Shown: positions 31,632-44,280 of the stretch, one piece after another
Numbering within the stretch: position 1 is the first letter of the stretch
Layout: every line of letters starts with the position of its first letter
NCBI GenBank assembly: GCA_011037195.1
Contig: JAAEAF010001067.1
Location: forward strand, 62,001 to 126,000
DNA length: 64,000 nt
Direction: 5' to 3'
Source of the DNA: Triatoma infestans
Taxonomy: Eukaryota; Arthropoda; Insecta; Hemiptera; Reduviidae
The notes under the pieces: generated by a model
Database searches by the model: none
Seen by the model: only the letters and a program-made list of their open reading frames with translations
What the model was told of the DNA's origin: nothing
Position numbers and translations under genes: made by a program

Positions 31632-31945
31632 AATATATTATGTATATTTAATATAGTATTTTACATTAAAATGAAAATAAACATTTATTAATTTCTTATA
31701 AATAATATTGTAAGTTCAACTGAAGTGGTAACCTGTAAAAACAAATAGAGACAGAGAATCAACCATGTTCCTGTGCATTAGTTTGTTTATTTTGTATTGT
31801 TGTTAAAATATATAAATAATAAAATACATTAAGTTTGGAGACTGAAAATATATAATCATCCAGTTTGACTCTGTGCACATAGAAAAATCTTATCACATAG
31901 ACAACTTATTATAGTTGTCGGAATTGCGATGTTTAATCCAGGCTG
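31632..31945 (+). mobile_element. Ty3/gypsy 3' LTR (element B)
   Basis: Direct repeat of 29,265-29,572. It is preceded by a purine-rich tract (GCGGGGAGTACTTGGGGAGG) that may be the polypurine tract. It carries an extra segment near 31,885-31,905 compared with the 5' copy. Confidence 0.75.
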
Positions 31946-33785
31946 GATTTTATCCAGTATGGTGGGTGTTTGATGTGCGCAGTCAAGTGTAAATTCCCAA
32001 AGAAGTAAACCATCATTAGATCTTACTTTATATTAACTGAAATTTAAACACAACATTTTATTAATTGTTCAAATCATTTTAAAATTAATATAATTATATG
32101 TAAGGTGGAGTAGCAAGTGACCTGACGGCAACCGAAACGAAGGGAGACGCCGGTTAAGTAAGTAAAGTGGAGTTCTTGAATTATAGGAGGGTGACCAGAA
32201 AGTTTGCAGATCTGTGAAAATGGTTACCTATTTCGGGAGAATTTTGTTAATTGTGCTCAAAGTATTCTTCCGCTTCAGGGCACTTGTCTTATTCTTCAGA
32301 AATTTGAAGGCCTCATGCTACTCAACTAAAGATAATTCTTTAAAAACCCTATAATTGTGAAATCAGTTTCCTCTTCCGAATGAAATGGCGACTCTGTAAA
32401 ACGTGTTTGAGTTTGATGAAGAGCCACAAGTTAAGACAAGGCTTAAACGGGTGAAGCAAGTTCAGTTTATGACCGCATTGCAGCCAAAAGCTTACGCTTG
32501 TCTGGTAACGCTTTCAAAAAGGGGTCTCATAACGAAGAGGCGTTATCATGATGGACATTCAGAGTGCCTAATATTTGACGTAGCACTGCAGATTGCTGTT
32601 AGTCTTCTGCCCTTTCATCTTAATCGCTTTCAGTATTCCATATTTCCGAAGAAACTGGAAGATGAATAAGACTTTTCTTTTTTGCAATACATGCTGTTTT
32701 TGGGGAGTGATTTAAGGGTTTTGTTTGCAATTCGTACTTGTTCTTCAAATCTCGTTAGCAAATTCGGAATCAAACGACAATCTTCATCCTGAAACGTTGG
32801 TGGAGAATGGTGTGTACATTGCAATGCCGACTCTGCTGCTTCATGACTATTCCATCATTTCATATGTATATCTGAATCAACCTCGAATCATTTTTTGACA
32901 TATTGTTCCCAGACCTTACAGTTGGTTGGGTCCCAGATGGTCTTTTCCTGCGATTCTCATCAGTGAGGGAACAGCGACCACTTTTACATACATCAAACCG
33001 CTAATACAGTTGCTCGGAACGGAGCTTCATCACAAAGGCCTGTTTAGAAGCGCTGGATGCTTTGAGCCTTATTCTGTATCGAACTTTAATATCCATAGAA
33101 CATCATAGCTCTAAAATGCTCTTTATTAAGTTTAATAATTTTTCAGAATTAAAAAATTATTTCATTATTACTGAAAACGCGTGATGTGAAACAGTTACCA
33201 GATAACAGACTCACAAACAGAACAAGTTCAATTTACAAACATTTGTTATTCATATCCCAAAACTCTCTGAGTGACTCTTTACGAACAAACAAGCAATCTG
33301 AGCTAATTACAAACTTATTTCCTGTTATGCATGGCGGCCATGCAACCTCACCCTCTACATGCTGTCTGCACTATTTTGTTTATTCACTTTCTGCACAACC
33401 TCGCTGGTAAATTACTAAAGTAGTAGAAGAGTTATTTAATTTTTGTTTGTTTGTTTAGTTACTAGATATTTTAAGTTGCATCAAGGTTGGTGATGTAACC
33501 GACTAATAAATAATTCGATAAAAAATAGAACGTGAATTCGAGCCAATATTTCTATTTAAATTTTGAAACACACAACTGTGATCGGCTTCCAAGGTCGGCC
33601 ACTAATTTGGCCTCCTATGTACTATTCTGCATATTTTATTGTAACTACTTTATATTACTACTCCATACTACTCTATATTGTCGGTTTGTTAATTATGTTT
33701 ATTGCACCTATATTCTTTATTACTTAAATTGCCGTAATTACTAAATCGCTGTCTTACTTAATTATAACTGAAATTGCTGTAAGAG
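31946..33785. other. Long spacer, nothing recognised
   Basis: Frames at 32,403-32,669 and 32,926-33,108 have no domain I recognise and no supporting splice or start context. No repeat match to the rest of the window was noticed. Confidence 0.4.
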
Positions 33786-33789
33786 GAAG

Positions 33790-35850
33790 TATTGCTATCT
33801 TGACAAATGTTCGAAATTTAATTCTCATCGGAAAGACATTTTTGAAGTTCCGGAAATTTGAGGAAATTGCATTTACTCCACTCGATCAACGGAATGGATC
33901 TGTCGATTGGGACCTATTTAGAAGCACACCTGAACAGAAATTTGATTCAAAAGTAACAGACTTCTCAACAGCTAAACGATAATGTATACGATTTAAATAA
34001 CTCAATACAATAACAAAGCATTTGCAACCACAAAAATGAATGTATTCTATCACAAACCCAATCCTACAATCTTCCACTGCCATACGCTCGCTGATCGTGC
34101 ATAAAAGACAAGCATGAGTCAAATGGCAATTAACAAGATACCCATCGACAAAAAACTGTTCAAGCAATTAACCCAACAGCTGAAAAAGGAAATACACGAT
34201 AACTATCATACGAACTACACAACATGTACTGAAACATTAACAAATAAGGACAACTCTTTATGGACTGCCACCAAACATTTACTAAAATACAAACATACAT
34301 CCTCTCGTCATGGACATGACAAAGTCTGATTTAGAGAAAACTAACCTCTTGTCTACACATTTCGCCTCACACTATTCACTCCATATCAAGACCTACAAGT
34401 TGCACAACACAACGAATACGGATAACAAGTCTTGCTGTTCCCTTACGTCTCTGCATCCTAAAACATTCAAAATTCTAAACAAAATTTAAAAACTTCCTAC
34501 AAAAAAGTCCTTGACTTTAAAAATGCACAAATCCTTTTTCAGCTGCCTAAAAAAGCCCTATTATTTCTCTTGTATATCTTGAATGCAGTGCTCAGAACTA
34601 CTCACTTCCCGAGTCTGTGGAAATTTTCCACAATTTGAGTGATTCCTGAACCGTAAAAAAACTACTCGATGTTCCCGCCACCTAACGTCCCAAAAGCCTT
34701 CTTCCCATCTCGAAAAGATCAAAGAAACTCCTAAATCAATGCCTCCATTCAATCATGGAAACTCTCAATATTTTACCTAACCATCTATTTGGCTTAGATC
34801 CTCTCATTCCCCCATCCAACAAACTCATCGCGTAATAGACATTATCGCCTCCTCCCTAGAACTAAAACATTATTGCTCAGGAGTAGTCTTAGACATTGAA
34901 CAGGCTTTTGATAGGGTGTGGTATGACGGTTTACTATAAAAGCTCAAGGGTATCCTTCCTAGTACTTACTATTAATTTTAATTTTAAAATCTTATCTCAT
35001 GGACAGATTCTACCAAGTCTGTGAAGGCGCTGCATTCTCTTCCATCCATCCAATACACACCGGCTTACTCCAAGGTAGCATCTTGCACCCCTTCTTCATT
35101 TAATACATACAGCTGATATTCCCAATCACACTCAAATACCTCAGTATTCACCTTCGCCGATAATACGGCATCCTGTCATCAAACTCCGTCCCTATTATTG
35201 CTATCCGTACGCTCCAAACTCACTTTACTTTCCTTGAAACCTGGCTTACTAACATTTATCTTAAATCGTAAAACTCTCTCCTTTCTACCTAAATCTACAC
35301 CCATTCCACTTGCTGAAGTTATCTTGGACTATATCTAGACAAATAAGAGGTTTACATGGAATCCTCAAACGCTCCGACCTCAAAAATCGTTTTCGACTTT
35401 CCTATAGACTACCGGTAATCGTTCTAAATTATCTCTTTCTCTTTCTAGTAAAAGGCTTTTATACATCTCCTTACTGAGACCTCTGCACATATGGACTAGA
35501 ACTATACGGGCGGCAAGGCGTACCGAATCCAAACCCTCCGACGTACCACCGATTGTCCTTAGTATGTATACCTTACACAGAGGTTTCAACATTCCCTTCA
35601 TCTCCACCCTCAGCTATCTACAACAGATTTCATTACAGAATTCAATCTCACTCTAACTCTCAAGGCCAGGCACTCTCCTCTCAGACTCTCCCAACACACA
35701 ACGACGCTAAAGTGACGATGTCCCCTCGATCTCATCATTCCTTATGGAATCATCTCTGGATGATTACCATTCAAGACCATCACGTCACATTTTCCGTTAT
35801 AACAACAAAAGCCAATGAAGCTAAAAGAATTTGGAGAAGTTGCTATAGCT
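33790..35850 (+). pseudogene. Jockey-type LINE, endonuclease-RT linker, RT and C-terminus
   Basis: Pieces in order across three frames: LTQQLKKEIHDNYHTNY, NKDNSLWTATKHLLKYKH, LEKTNLLSTHFAS, QQTHRVIDIIASSLELKHYC, GVVLDIEQAFDRVWYDGLL (about 34,885-34,940), GLLQGSIL, then TFADNTASC in place of FADDTA (about 35,150) and the Jockey tail SKRLLYISLLRPLHIW ... RGFNIPFI. The second Asp of the RT active site is Asn. Many stops and frameshifts make it an old copy. The endonuclease is absent or unrecognisable before 33,790. Confidence 0.8.
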
Positions 35851-37180
35851 GGGAAATTTTTATACGGACTTCAGTAGACAAGGGCACTTGTAAAAATCAG
35901 GAAAATTGTGAAACCGTTGATGAATCGTATGTTTAGTATGACTGGACATACACACACATGATTGATGAGTAGCTGATATATAAAACAGCAGTAAATTTGG
36001 GAACATGCAATGCAAGAATGGTACCTTAGGATACTGAGCTCAATCTTTAGCACATCAACTACAAGTTAAAACAATGCTGATAGGTCGCGACCACCGTCCA
36101 AAAGACCACATTAGGTAATAATCTGTAAATACAAAATGTCTAAAGAACAAGGACCTCAGAACATCTGTGTTCGCTTCATTCTACTCGACAGTAATTGTTC
36201 ATTGAAATGAACTTATTATAGAATTTGATGACTGTAAAAGAGTTATCAAAGAATTATCGGACTTAGTGATTGGAATTAAGTGCAAACAGACTGGCGCGTG
36301 GGAGTGTGCATGTGTAGGAACACCAGTTGCTGACGTCACACTCAATGAAGTCACCATGTTAAAATAAACTTCTACCACTTTATTCTTAACAATTTTTTGA
36401 ATAATATTTTATTAAATTTCAAATAATAAAGATGAAAATGGTTTTATCTTATAGAAATTACACAAAAACCTGTGAATAGATTCAAAAAAGCAACTGCATT
36501 GCAACCAGAGTATTTCAGGCCTTGGAATTTTGTCTATTTTGTTAAATCTGCTATTGTTTTTATGATTGTATACTAACCAAATCCAGAAACAAGTCTTATC
36601 TGTCTATCCGTCTGTCTATGTTTATTTTCGAGCTTACAAACCGTCTGTGTATGCACACTGCAAATCACTTAAAACTCCATTAACCTTCCAACAATATAAG
36701 GTTCTCTCACAACTATCTAATCTCAAAACATTCGCCAGTATAGAAAGTAAAATTTTAGGACCATGTAAATTAAAGAATTTTGAAGAAATCATAAATCATA
36801 ATGTAATCTACTAAATATATTTAACTTTATGTTAATACTGAAAACAAGGTTAAGGGCTCGTTATTTTCAACGAATTTAACGGAAGTTATTTTAACAATAT
36901 TTTACTGATTAAGATTGGAGAGGTTTTATATTTTAACAGAGAACCAATGCTTGTATCTTGATTAATATAGTTGTTTAGATTAAAATAGTCTCTGTTACAA
37001 TATAAATATGGGAGAGTGTCTGCATTTCTTTACTCTAACATTATGTTCGTATTTAACATATTTGTAAATCAATTAAATCATTCCAAATACTGTTAAGTTT
37101 AGAAAAAACACACTGATAAAATTTAAATTCATTCATGTTTTCAATAATTTCATTATCAACATGTTACTTTATGTATAGAA
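35851..37180. other. Long spacer, nothing recognised
   Basis: A+T-rich, only short frames. No repeats shared with other parts of the window were noticed. Confidence 0.4.
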
Positions 37181-37184
37181 CAAA

Positions 37185-37860
37185 AATCTGTAGTGTGAAA
37201 CACTCACCCGACTTTCTCTTACTCCAGTTCACAAAATTGTAATTGACAAATTTTCTCCAAACTTATAATCGTTACTAAATGTCCGTCTGTATTCAGTTTT
37301 ATATATCAATGGGAGATCTAAATTTAATAAAATGATTTGTTTGGAGGAAAGCGTTAGCCTCCCCCTACTCCCCACACCAATATTTCTTTAAATGAATTTC
37401 ACGGAACAAAGTTCCAAACAAAAGTGATCCTTATATTCACAGTTAGTGTGCCAAATTTAATGAAATTTGTGGACTAAATCTCAAAACTGATAAAACTGTT
37501 CAATAAAAAATGCACCTCTAGTTTACTCATCTTCTTGAAACTCGAATATTGCAACATATTCAATTCTTTTATATGACACAATTGTATAATAAGTTGAAAT
37601 AGCACTTTAGAGGAAACCATAACTCCACACCCTCTCCCAAACCCCACCCCCTTAACTGAATTTACCCGGAAAAATGTTTCAAATAAAACTTGTAACGCTT
37701 TGTATGTGTAGTTCACCTACTTGTTTAAAGAAAATCGTTGGAGCCGTTTTAAAGAAAATAGCCCAAAACTGAAAATTACTTTTTAGTAAGAACGCACTTC
37801 CGGTCATCCGATTTTCTTCAAACTCGGAATTTCGACAACATATTTATTTCTATTAATATT
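37185..37860 (-). repeat. Partial R3 copy
   Basis: It begins GTGTGAAACACTCACCCGAC and TTTCTCTTACTCCAGTTCAC, the R3 3' end reversed. Two modules follow, with C-rich blocks near 37,360 and 37,635, AATGTTTCAAATAAAA, GGAGCCGTTTT and the TTCCGGT box near 37,799. The 5' third of R3 is missing. Confidence 0.85.
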
Positions 37861-37929
37861 ATTTTGAAAATTCCTTTTGAGGTTTGCCACAAGTTGCAAA
37901 TGAAAAACCAATTAGAAGGTTTGCTTTGT

Positions 37930-37965
37930 TTCAAGAAACAACTAGTGCCGAAACGTCGGGATAAA
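37930..37965 (+). other. Half hammerhead-like motif
   Basis: CAACTAGTGCCGAAACGTCGGG has the 3' half (stem II strand, GAAAC, GTC, GG) of the motif at 38,130-38,168, but no CTGANGA core lies upstream at the right distance. Confidence 0.35.
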
Positions 37966-38129
37966 AATTGAAAAATTAGAGCTTTCAAGATCATACATTA
38001 CATTGGCTTATACTAAACCTAACAACTACATCAATATTATTTATACGTTTTGGTGTTCGTTACGACCGCTGTATTCAATGTTGAAAATAGATGTTGACGT
38101 TCGGTCATAAAAAAACTCTTTTTAAACTT

Positions 38130-38168
38130 TTACCGACGTTTCGGCAAATTTATTGCCTTCTTCAGGGT
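38130..38168 (-). ncRNA. Minimal hammerhead-like motif at PLE 3' end
   Basis: On the minus strand: ACC, CTGAAGA, then GGCAA-TAAAT-TTGCC as stem II, GAAACGTC and GGT. ACC and GGT pair as stem I, GTC is the expected cleavage triplet, and stem III is minimal. One unpaired A lies between core and stem II, as in the copy at 1,779. It lies downstream of the PLE coding remnant on the same strand, where PLE hammerheads are known to occur. It is the cleanest example in the window. Confidence 0.7.
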
Positions 38169-38479
38169 CTGTATAAAGGTTTTAATACAAATCAGAAAAG
38201 AAAAAACAACATAAAACATAAGTTTAAAATAAATATTTTCAAATAACAATTTTTTAAAATAAACTACGCAATATACTAAATAAAGAGTGTATAATACATG
38301 TATATAACAATTTTAAATTTATTTTGACTATTGCTGCAGAACAGATCAATAATAAACTACATCACAACTATTGAAACTTTGACAATATTGGCATATATAG
38401 GAGCAAAATATGGAAATAACATAGGAATTGTACTTACAAAAATTTCTTCTTAGAATTTCTTAAAAACTATAGTTTAACT

Positions 38480-40200
38480 TGTGATATACCATCACCAAGT
38501 GTTACAGACATTGGATAGGTCAAGGTTTATAAAGGGGTAGGAGAGTGGATGGGAAAACCGTGTCTTAATGTGTATTTTGTTTTGGAAATTCAGGAGTTTC
38601 TTAAAACTGAGGGATAGGTTGTTGGTATCTATTCTAAAATTGATAGATAATTTATCTTTTTTAATATGTATCATATCCAATATATTTCTATTTCTATTAT
38701 TAATGTTGATGGAGAGAATTTTAGTGTTTTCTATGTCAAATTCATGTTCGTATTTATGCAATTGTTAGTTATTGTTAGGGCTGTAGTCATGTCAGTCGGT
38801 TTTTACTTTCTCTTACTCCTACTAAGAGGAAGTATTGTAATCGTGTCAAATTTTCGATATCGAGTTTTCACCGGAAATATCCGTTTTGAGGTCCCTGAGT
38901 CCAAAAAAGTGGATTTTAGACAAATGGTCTGTGTGTGTGTGTGTGTGTATGTATGTGAACAGCATAGCTCAAAAACGAAAAACCGTAGAAAGTTGAAACT
39001 TGATATTCCGTTTAAGTATCACCTTGGGATCTGACACTACGTTATCTGTAAAATTTCTCAACCGGAAGTACCACTTTATAGTTGGATTTTTTACTTTTTT
39101 GCGATTTTCTCAAAAATCGCTCCGACGATTTTCTTAAACTTTAAACATGAACCACACATACAAAGAGCTACAACTTTTATTAGAAACATTTCTCCGGGAA
39201 AATGCATTTGAAGGGCACTTTTGGGGGAGGGGTGGGGTTAGGTTTCCATCTAAAGTGCTATTTCAGTTTATTAGACAATTCTGTCATCTAAATAATGTTA
39301 ATTAGAATTAAATATGTTGTTGAAATTCCGAGTTTGAAAAAAATCGGATAACCGGAAGTGCGTTTACTTTACCACTTTACTAAATGATTTTATTCACTTT
39401 TTCGCAATTTTCTCAAAAATGGCTCCGACGATTTTTTTGAAATTTCGCTATATAACTAAACATGCAAATATCTACAACTTTTATCTAAAACATTTCTCTG
39501 GGAAATTTCTTTTAAGAGGCTTTAGGGGAGGGGGGGGTTAAATTTTCATCAAAGGTGCTATCCTAGTTCATTATACAGTTCTATCATCCAATCATAATTA
39601 GTTAGAAATAAATAGATGGCTGAAATTCCGAGTTTCAAGAAAATTAGTAAACCGGAAGTGCGCTTTTACTGAACAGTTTTTCAGTTTTCGACGAATTTCA
39701 TTAAAATTTGGTACACAAACTATAAAAATTTGCCAATTATAATTTTGAGTACTGGAGTAAGAGAAAGTTGTGTGAGTGTTTCACACCAGATTTTTTTATT
39801 TAGTTTTGCAGTCGTATTTATGTTGGTATAGTCTATTTTTTAAATATTGAGATGTTTGTCCTGTCTATGTAGCTGGGCATTGTAAACAATTTATTTTGTA
39901 AATTACATCTGATAATAAAGTTATGGGGGGTGGAGTCTTTGAGTAGGAAAAGAGTTTTTTTAGAGGATTGGAGTTTTTGTGAGCAATGGATAGCTTATAT
40001 TTCTTGAAGATTTTAGCGATTTTTTCTAATAGCGATAGACCCTCTATGTATGGGATGGAGATATAGGATATTGGAAGTTGCTGTGATGGCGTAGAGGGCG
40101 TTGGTTGTATTATCCGTGAATCGTTGATCTAATATTTTTTGTACAATATGGATGATTGGAAAGGAAATGGAGGAATCTATCACAACGTATGGATTTCATG
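38480..40200 (-). pseudogene. Penelope-like element, C-terminal part, split by R3
   Basis: From 40,200 down on the minus strand: PYIEGLSLLEKIAKIFKKYK, LSIAHKNSNPLKKLFSYSK and SDVIYKINCLQCPA, then T-stop-TGQTSQYLKNRLYQHKYDC (the GIY-YIG start). The R3 repeat follows at 39,800-38,800, and then MTTALT and HKYEHEFDIENTKILSI, RNILDMIHIKK, LSINFRIDTNNLSLSF (38,770-38,500), the end of the domain. The split is inside the endonuclease, so R3 inserted into a PLE. There is a stop at the Y-I-G position and a frameshift near the R3 junction. The hammerhead-like tail is at 38,130. Confidence 0.85.
38800..39800 (+). repeat. R3 dispersed repeat, full copy a (~1.0 kb)
   Basis: It starts CTTTCTCTTACTCCTACTAA and GTATTGTAATCGTGTCAAAT, followed by a (GT)n-rich stretch at 38,930-38,950 and TGAACAGCATAGCTCAAAAA. 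Three ~300-bp modules follow, each with CTCAAAAATSGCTCCGACGA, ACAACTTTTAT, a G-rich run and ACCGGAAGT (39,061; 39,351; 39,651). It ends TACTGGAGTAAGAGAAAGTT and GTGTGAGTGTTTCACACCAG plus a T-run. CTTTCTCTTACTCC at the start is reversed in the end, giving short inverted ends. No protein is encoded. Type of element is unknown. Confidence 0.9.
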
Positions 40201-41682
40201 CACCAGTTGGTAACAAGAGAAACATTATGTATAATTCCAAGTAAATCTAAAATTTATATTATAGTTTAATATACAAAGAGTTTCATTTTTAATCAATTAA
40301 AATCAACAAATCCATTTACTCGGTGTTGACAAAATAGTCATTATATATATGGTTTAATTTTATCGAATGACGTACCAATTTTATTATTATTACTTCGATC
40401 ACCTACTGCTATTTAACATATTGAATTAAATTAAACAAATTCCTTCCTACAAAATTTGAATATATGTATATAAAAAGTACTTATTAAGAAAGAGAAGGTT
40501 ACGGGATAAGATTTGGCAGTATTTTTGAGAACAATTGTATTTATTAGTTTATAATTCTATGATAGAATCTCATTAAATTTACATGAAATGGCTAGACAGT
40601 TCATAACGTATTATTGACTTATTTAGCTTTCATAATAATGCGAGAAATGAAAATTTCAATGATACCTTTCTCTCCATTGAAAGCCAACAATATGATACCT
40701 TTCTTTCCATTGGTCTCCAAATATCTAAGAACAATTTTAAAGTATGTAACAAAGGTACCTGTTTACAGTAGCCGGCCTGAATTTTCTCTTAACTTAAAGT
40801 TTCGAAATAGTTCCACCAACAGCCAGTGACTGACTGGCTGTCTCTTCTAGCTTATCCGAATCCATTATTAAGCCTTTCATATTTTTGTTATATGTAAGAG
40901 CACAGCTCATAATATCGAGTATGTATAGGCTGTATTATTCGCACAGCAATATACTTATAGATAATACATGAATAAAGGGAAGGTTGTTTGAGATAAGGTT
41001 AAGCTCTAACGTTAAAACAAAAAGTATGACCTTGAGTGACCAAGGGCCGGCTCTAAGACGCTCGGGCCTACGCAAATGATCCCCTTGAAAATTAATGTAT
41101 ATTCAAACAGTTAAATAATTTAATAATTTCCTTAATTATATTATTAACTCTTTTATTGATTATTTTACTTGCACATACAGTGAAGAAAGAACAAGAAAAC
41201 GCCCCTCAGTATGCATGAAGTAGAGTGATTTGTCATGGAAGTACTTTGTACTAATTCTGAACAACAGACACGGCGAAAAAAACCGCTATGCCATGCATTA
41301 ACATAAAAAATACGAAATTTTTTTGGCTGAATGATCAAAAGGGAAACTGCAAGTTAAAATATATTTAGCATTGATATGATAAAAAATGAATTACTCGAAA
41401 ATTCATACTTTTAAATTCAATTTTGGTGTGAAAACGACTGCTAAGGTCCAGTTACATGCACGCAATACAGTGCAAATAATCCAGTGAAAATATCTGGAAC
41501 TTGCAAGTTTTTGTTTTATTTTGAATAAAGTCGATAAAAAATGTTTTGAATTTGCAATATTTTTTCTCCATGCGAACTTTGTGAACAAAACAATTTTTGA
41601 TTAACGTTGTTAACAAAACAATAAAAGATTCTTTCCATTCTTTTACAGCGAAAATAATTATTAATTTTACAAAACAACCAAA
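40201..41682. other. Long spacer, nothing recognised
   Basis: Short frames only. No repeat homology within the window was noticed. Confidence 0.4.
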
Positions 41683-41885
41683 ATATGGGTTGGCTGGGGC
41701 CAAAGAAAAAAATTGTTTACCTTATAAAGTTTATTCTATCGACGTTTAGGACACCTTTGGTTAAGGAGCAGTGGAGAGGTAAATGCTCAGCATAGTGCAA
41801 AACGTTGATAGAATAAACTTTAAAAGGTAAAAATGATTTTCTTTGGTCCCAGCCAACCAACATTTTCTTGTTTTGTTAACAACGA
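41683..41885. mobile_element. Palindromic element, copy 2
   Basis: GGTTGGCTGGGGCCAAAGAA on the left mirrors TTCTTTGGTCCCAGCCAACC on the right. TAAAGTTTATTCTATCGACG mirrors CGTTGATAGAATAAACTTTA. The outer sequence (TTCTTGTTTTGTTAACAACG, CCAAACGTAACTATTGTTTA) matches that beyond 2,735, so it belongs with the palindrome at 2,475. Hammerhead-like remnants (GACGTTTAGGACACCTTTGG left, GCAAAACGTTGATAG right) are decayed. Confidence 0.7.
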
Positions 41886-42477
41886 CCAAACGTAACTATT
41901 GTTTATATTAATTATTAATTTATATTTATACGAAATTCAGTTGATTATTGTTAAAGGAAGAATTTATTATAGCGAAATTAGTAAGTATTGGCATGATTTG
42001 AATTAAAGCTGTAAAATATGTGGTTGTTTGTGGAACACAGTATTACAGACACACGTATTACATATTACTACATACAGTAGTAATAATATGTACTTATTAC
42101 ATATTATTATTACAGCATTATATATTACACACTTTCAGTATTATAGACTTTTGATCACTTCTTTATTTATTTCCCTGTTTATTTGGCTGTTAGGACTGCA
42201 GTAATTGCACGAAGAGGTCATCTGGGTGTGTCACAACGGATCTTTTGTGTTGATCGGCCCCGAGGGATGCCAAGCTAATCTTAACATCTAATTTTATCGT
42301 AAAGCGATTGTGTAGATTGTTTCCTACAGACGCTAAGCCATCGTGGAGAAAACAAGGATCCTAATTTTCCCAACATCAATGTGGACTGAAGGGGGGGAGG
42401 TAACCTTGCTGTGCAGCTGAAAGAGGAAGTGAAGTCTGGTTGGACTGTTTATTCTGCGCTGCAATGCCATTATCTGT
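41886..42477. other. Spacer, nothing recognised
   Basis: A small cluster of TACATATTACTAC-type repeats at 42,055-42,130. No gene. Confidence 0.4.
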
Positions 42478-42479
42478 TG

Positions 42480-42530
<51 letters not shown>

Positions 42531-42538
42531 TGTGTAGT
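42478..42538. repeat. (TG)n microsatellite
   Basis: A nearly uninterrupted TG run of about 50 bases. Frames reading alternating Thr-His on the minus strand are by-products. Confidence 0.95.
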
Positions 42539-43375
42539 GTAAATGGGCCAAGGATGATGAAATGAGCACCCAGGTAAACATTTAGCGTCATCATTTCCAC
42601 CGCTCACCATTTCCATTTCCCACGATTACCATTTGATCTTCATTGAGCTAAATAAATACAGTTATAATTGCAAAAAGGAATGGGTAACTTGATTTCGATC
42701 AGACTATGAGAAGAGGCACTCAAATACAATGAAAACTCAATTACGTAAAACTTTCGCTTACATAAGTAAGAAAAGGTAATTATATTTTAATTAAGAAATA
42801 AATATATAAACCAAACAAATAAAACGAAAATAATAATGAAAGTGTTGTGATTATAAAAACACAATAGTTAATTAAATCTGCGCCACTCGACCTTATTACA
42901 ATAAATTTAAACCTCAGTGGAATTAGCGTGATTGTTGAAGCTTCTTTGTAAACGTCACCAAAAAAGTAAACAAAACAGCTGAGCTCAGGGCAAAGACGGC
43001 AACTTAAATTTTATTTTAGACTTAAGATAAAACCTGAGCCATTCTGTACCACTTTCCAATGGCTAAAACAACTGAATTCTCAAGGCTTAGTTGCAAACAA
43101 ATAGCTGGATCTTCTGAAAATTGCACTGATTTGGAAAAGAACATCTGTTCTCCAGTGCTACACACCAAAATGGTGATTTGGGTGTGAACATAGTCAGCAC
43201 TGTTGCGGTAATAGCTGGTATCTCAGTGGAATGCACACGTTGAAACTTAATAATATATTAGTAATATTATTTATTATTATTTACATATTAAACTGTGGAC
43301 CAGCCCACTTAGAGCTTCATTCATACGGATTACAATAATATAAATGAAAATTAAAGATCTTGATACAATCGGGGT
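42539..43375. other. Spacer, nothing recognised
   Basis: A+T-rich DNA up to the 3' end of the Jockey element on the minus strand. Part of 43,250-43,375 may be that element's 3' UTR. Confidence 0.4.
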
Positions 43376-43379
43376 TTTA

Positions 43380-44280
43380 ATCTTCTAGAAGGTGTAGGCT
43401 CGCCTATGTGATAGTGTGCGAAGGGTTAGGAAGAAGTTGTCTGTTAATTTAGTCATGTGTGAGTGAATATCTGAAATGTCGAGTTCTTTATGTATTTGTG
43501 TATTCCTCGTAAACCAAGGGGCGTTTAGTGCAATCCGTAGTGTGTAATCGTTTCGTCAGTGTGTGTTGCTAGCTGTTATCCAAACTGGGCAGGCATATGT
43601 CAGAAGTGGTCTGAGGAGTGTCTTGTACAGAAGTACTGTACAGGAGTGTTTGAGTGGTGTGTTTCTGTTAATAAATGGGTATAGTTGCTTCAGTCGGCTG
43701 AATGCTTGTTGAAGTTTAGTGTTAATATGTAGCCTCCAGGTGAGTCTTGTATCTAGGATTACGCCAAGATAGCGCACTCCTTGGGCCTTTTGTTTCCAGC
43801 GAATTTCCTGGTTGTTAATTTGGAGCATATGAAGGTCTTCAATCCGGAACCTCCTATGGGCGAGGATTTTTGCTTCCGTTTTAGAAGGATTTAGCTTCAA
43901 TTTACATTTTTGGAACCAGTTTGATAAAATATTAATTGATGTCTGTAAGTCAGTGATACTTTTATTAATGTCTTTGTTGGAACTCGCCAACATTTTATCG
44001 TCCGCGTATGTTGCTAAAGTCACTGAAGTAGGTTCAGGTATGTCCGAGCAGTAGAGGTTAAAGAGGATCGGACTGATAATTGCCCCTTGTGGCAGTCCTG
44101 CGAGAATTTGTCGTCTAGTACTGAATGTGTTGTTGAGTCTTACCTAGAATATTCTTTCTTGTAAAAAAGATGTTATAATTTGGGTAATATAATCAGGTGC
44201 GTTTGTGTTTCTGAGTTTATAGAGTAGTCCAGAGTGCCAAACTGTGTCAAATGCGGCCGCTACATCTGACGGTTTGCACA
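43380..44280 (-). pseudogene. Jockey-type reverse transcriptase, late part
   Basis: From 44,280 on the minus strand: AAAFDTVWHSGLLYKLRNTN (RT palm motif A), LAGLPQGAIISPILFNLYCS, DIPEPTSVTLATYADDKMLA (YADD at 43,997-44,008), KLNPSKTEAKILAHRRFR, VRYLGVILDTRLTW and TLLRPLLTYACPVW. The usual Jockey motif is F-A-D-D-T-A. There is one stop before the LPQG motif. Everything before motif A, including the endonuclease, is missing, because gag is joined directly at about 44,281. Confidence 0.85.

Noticed and set aside
38930..38955. (GT)n stretch as an independent microsatellite
   Set aside because: A shorter GT-rich run sits at the same place in the R3 copy at 55,000, so it is part of the repeat.
42333..42600. 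Frames with alternating Thr-His
   Set aside because: They come from the (TG)n microsatellite.
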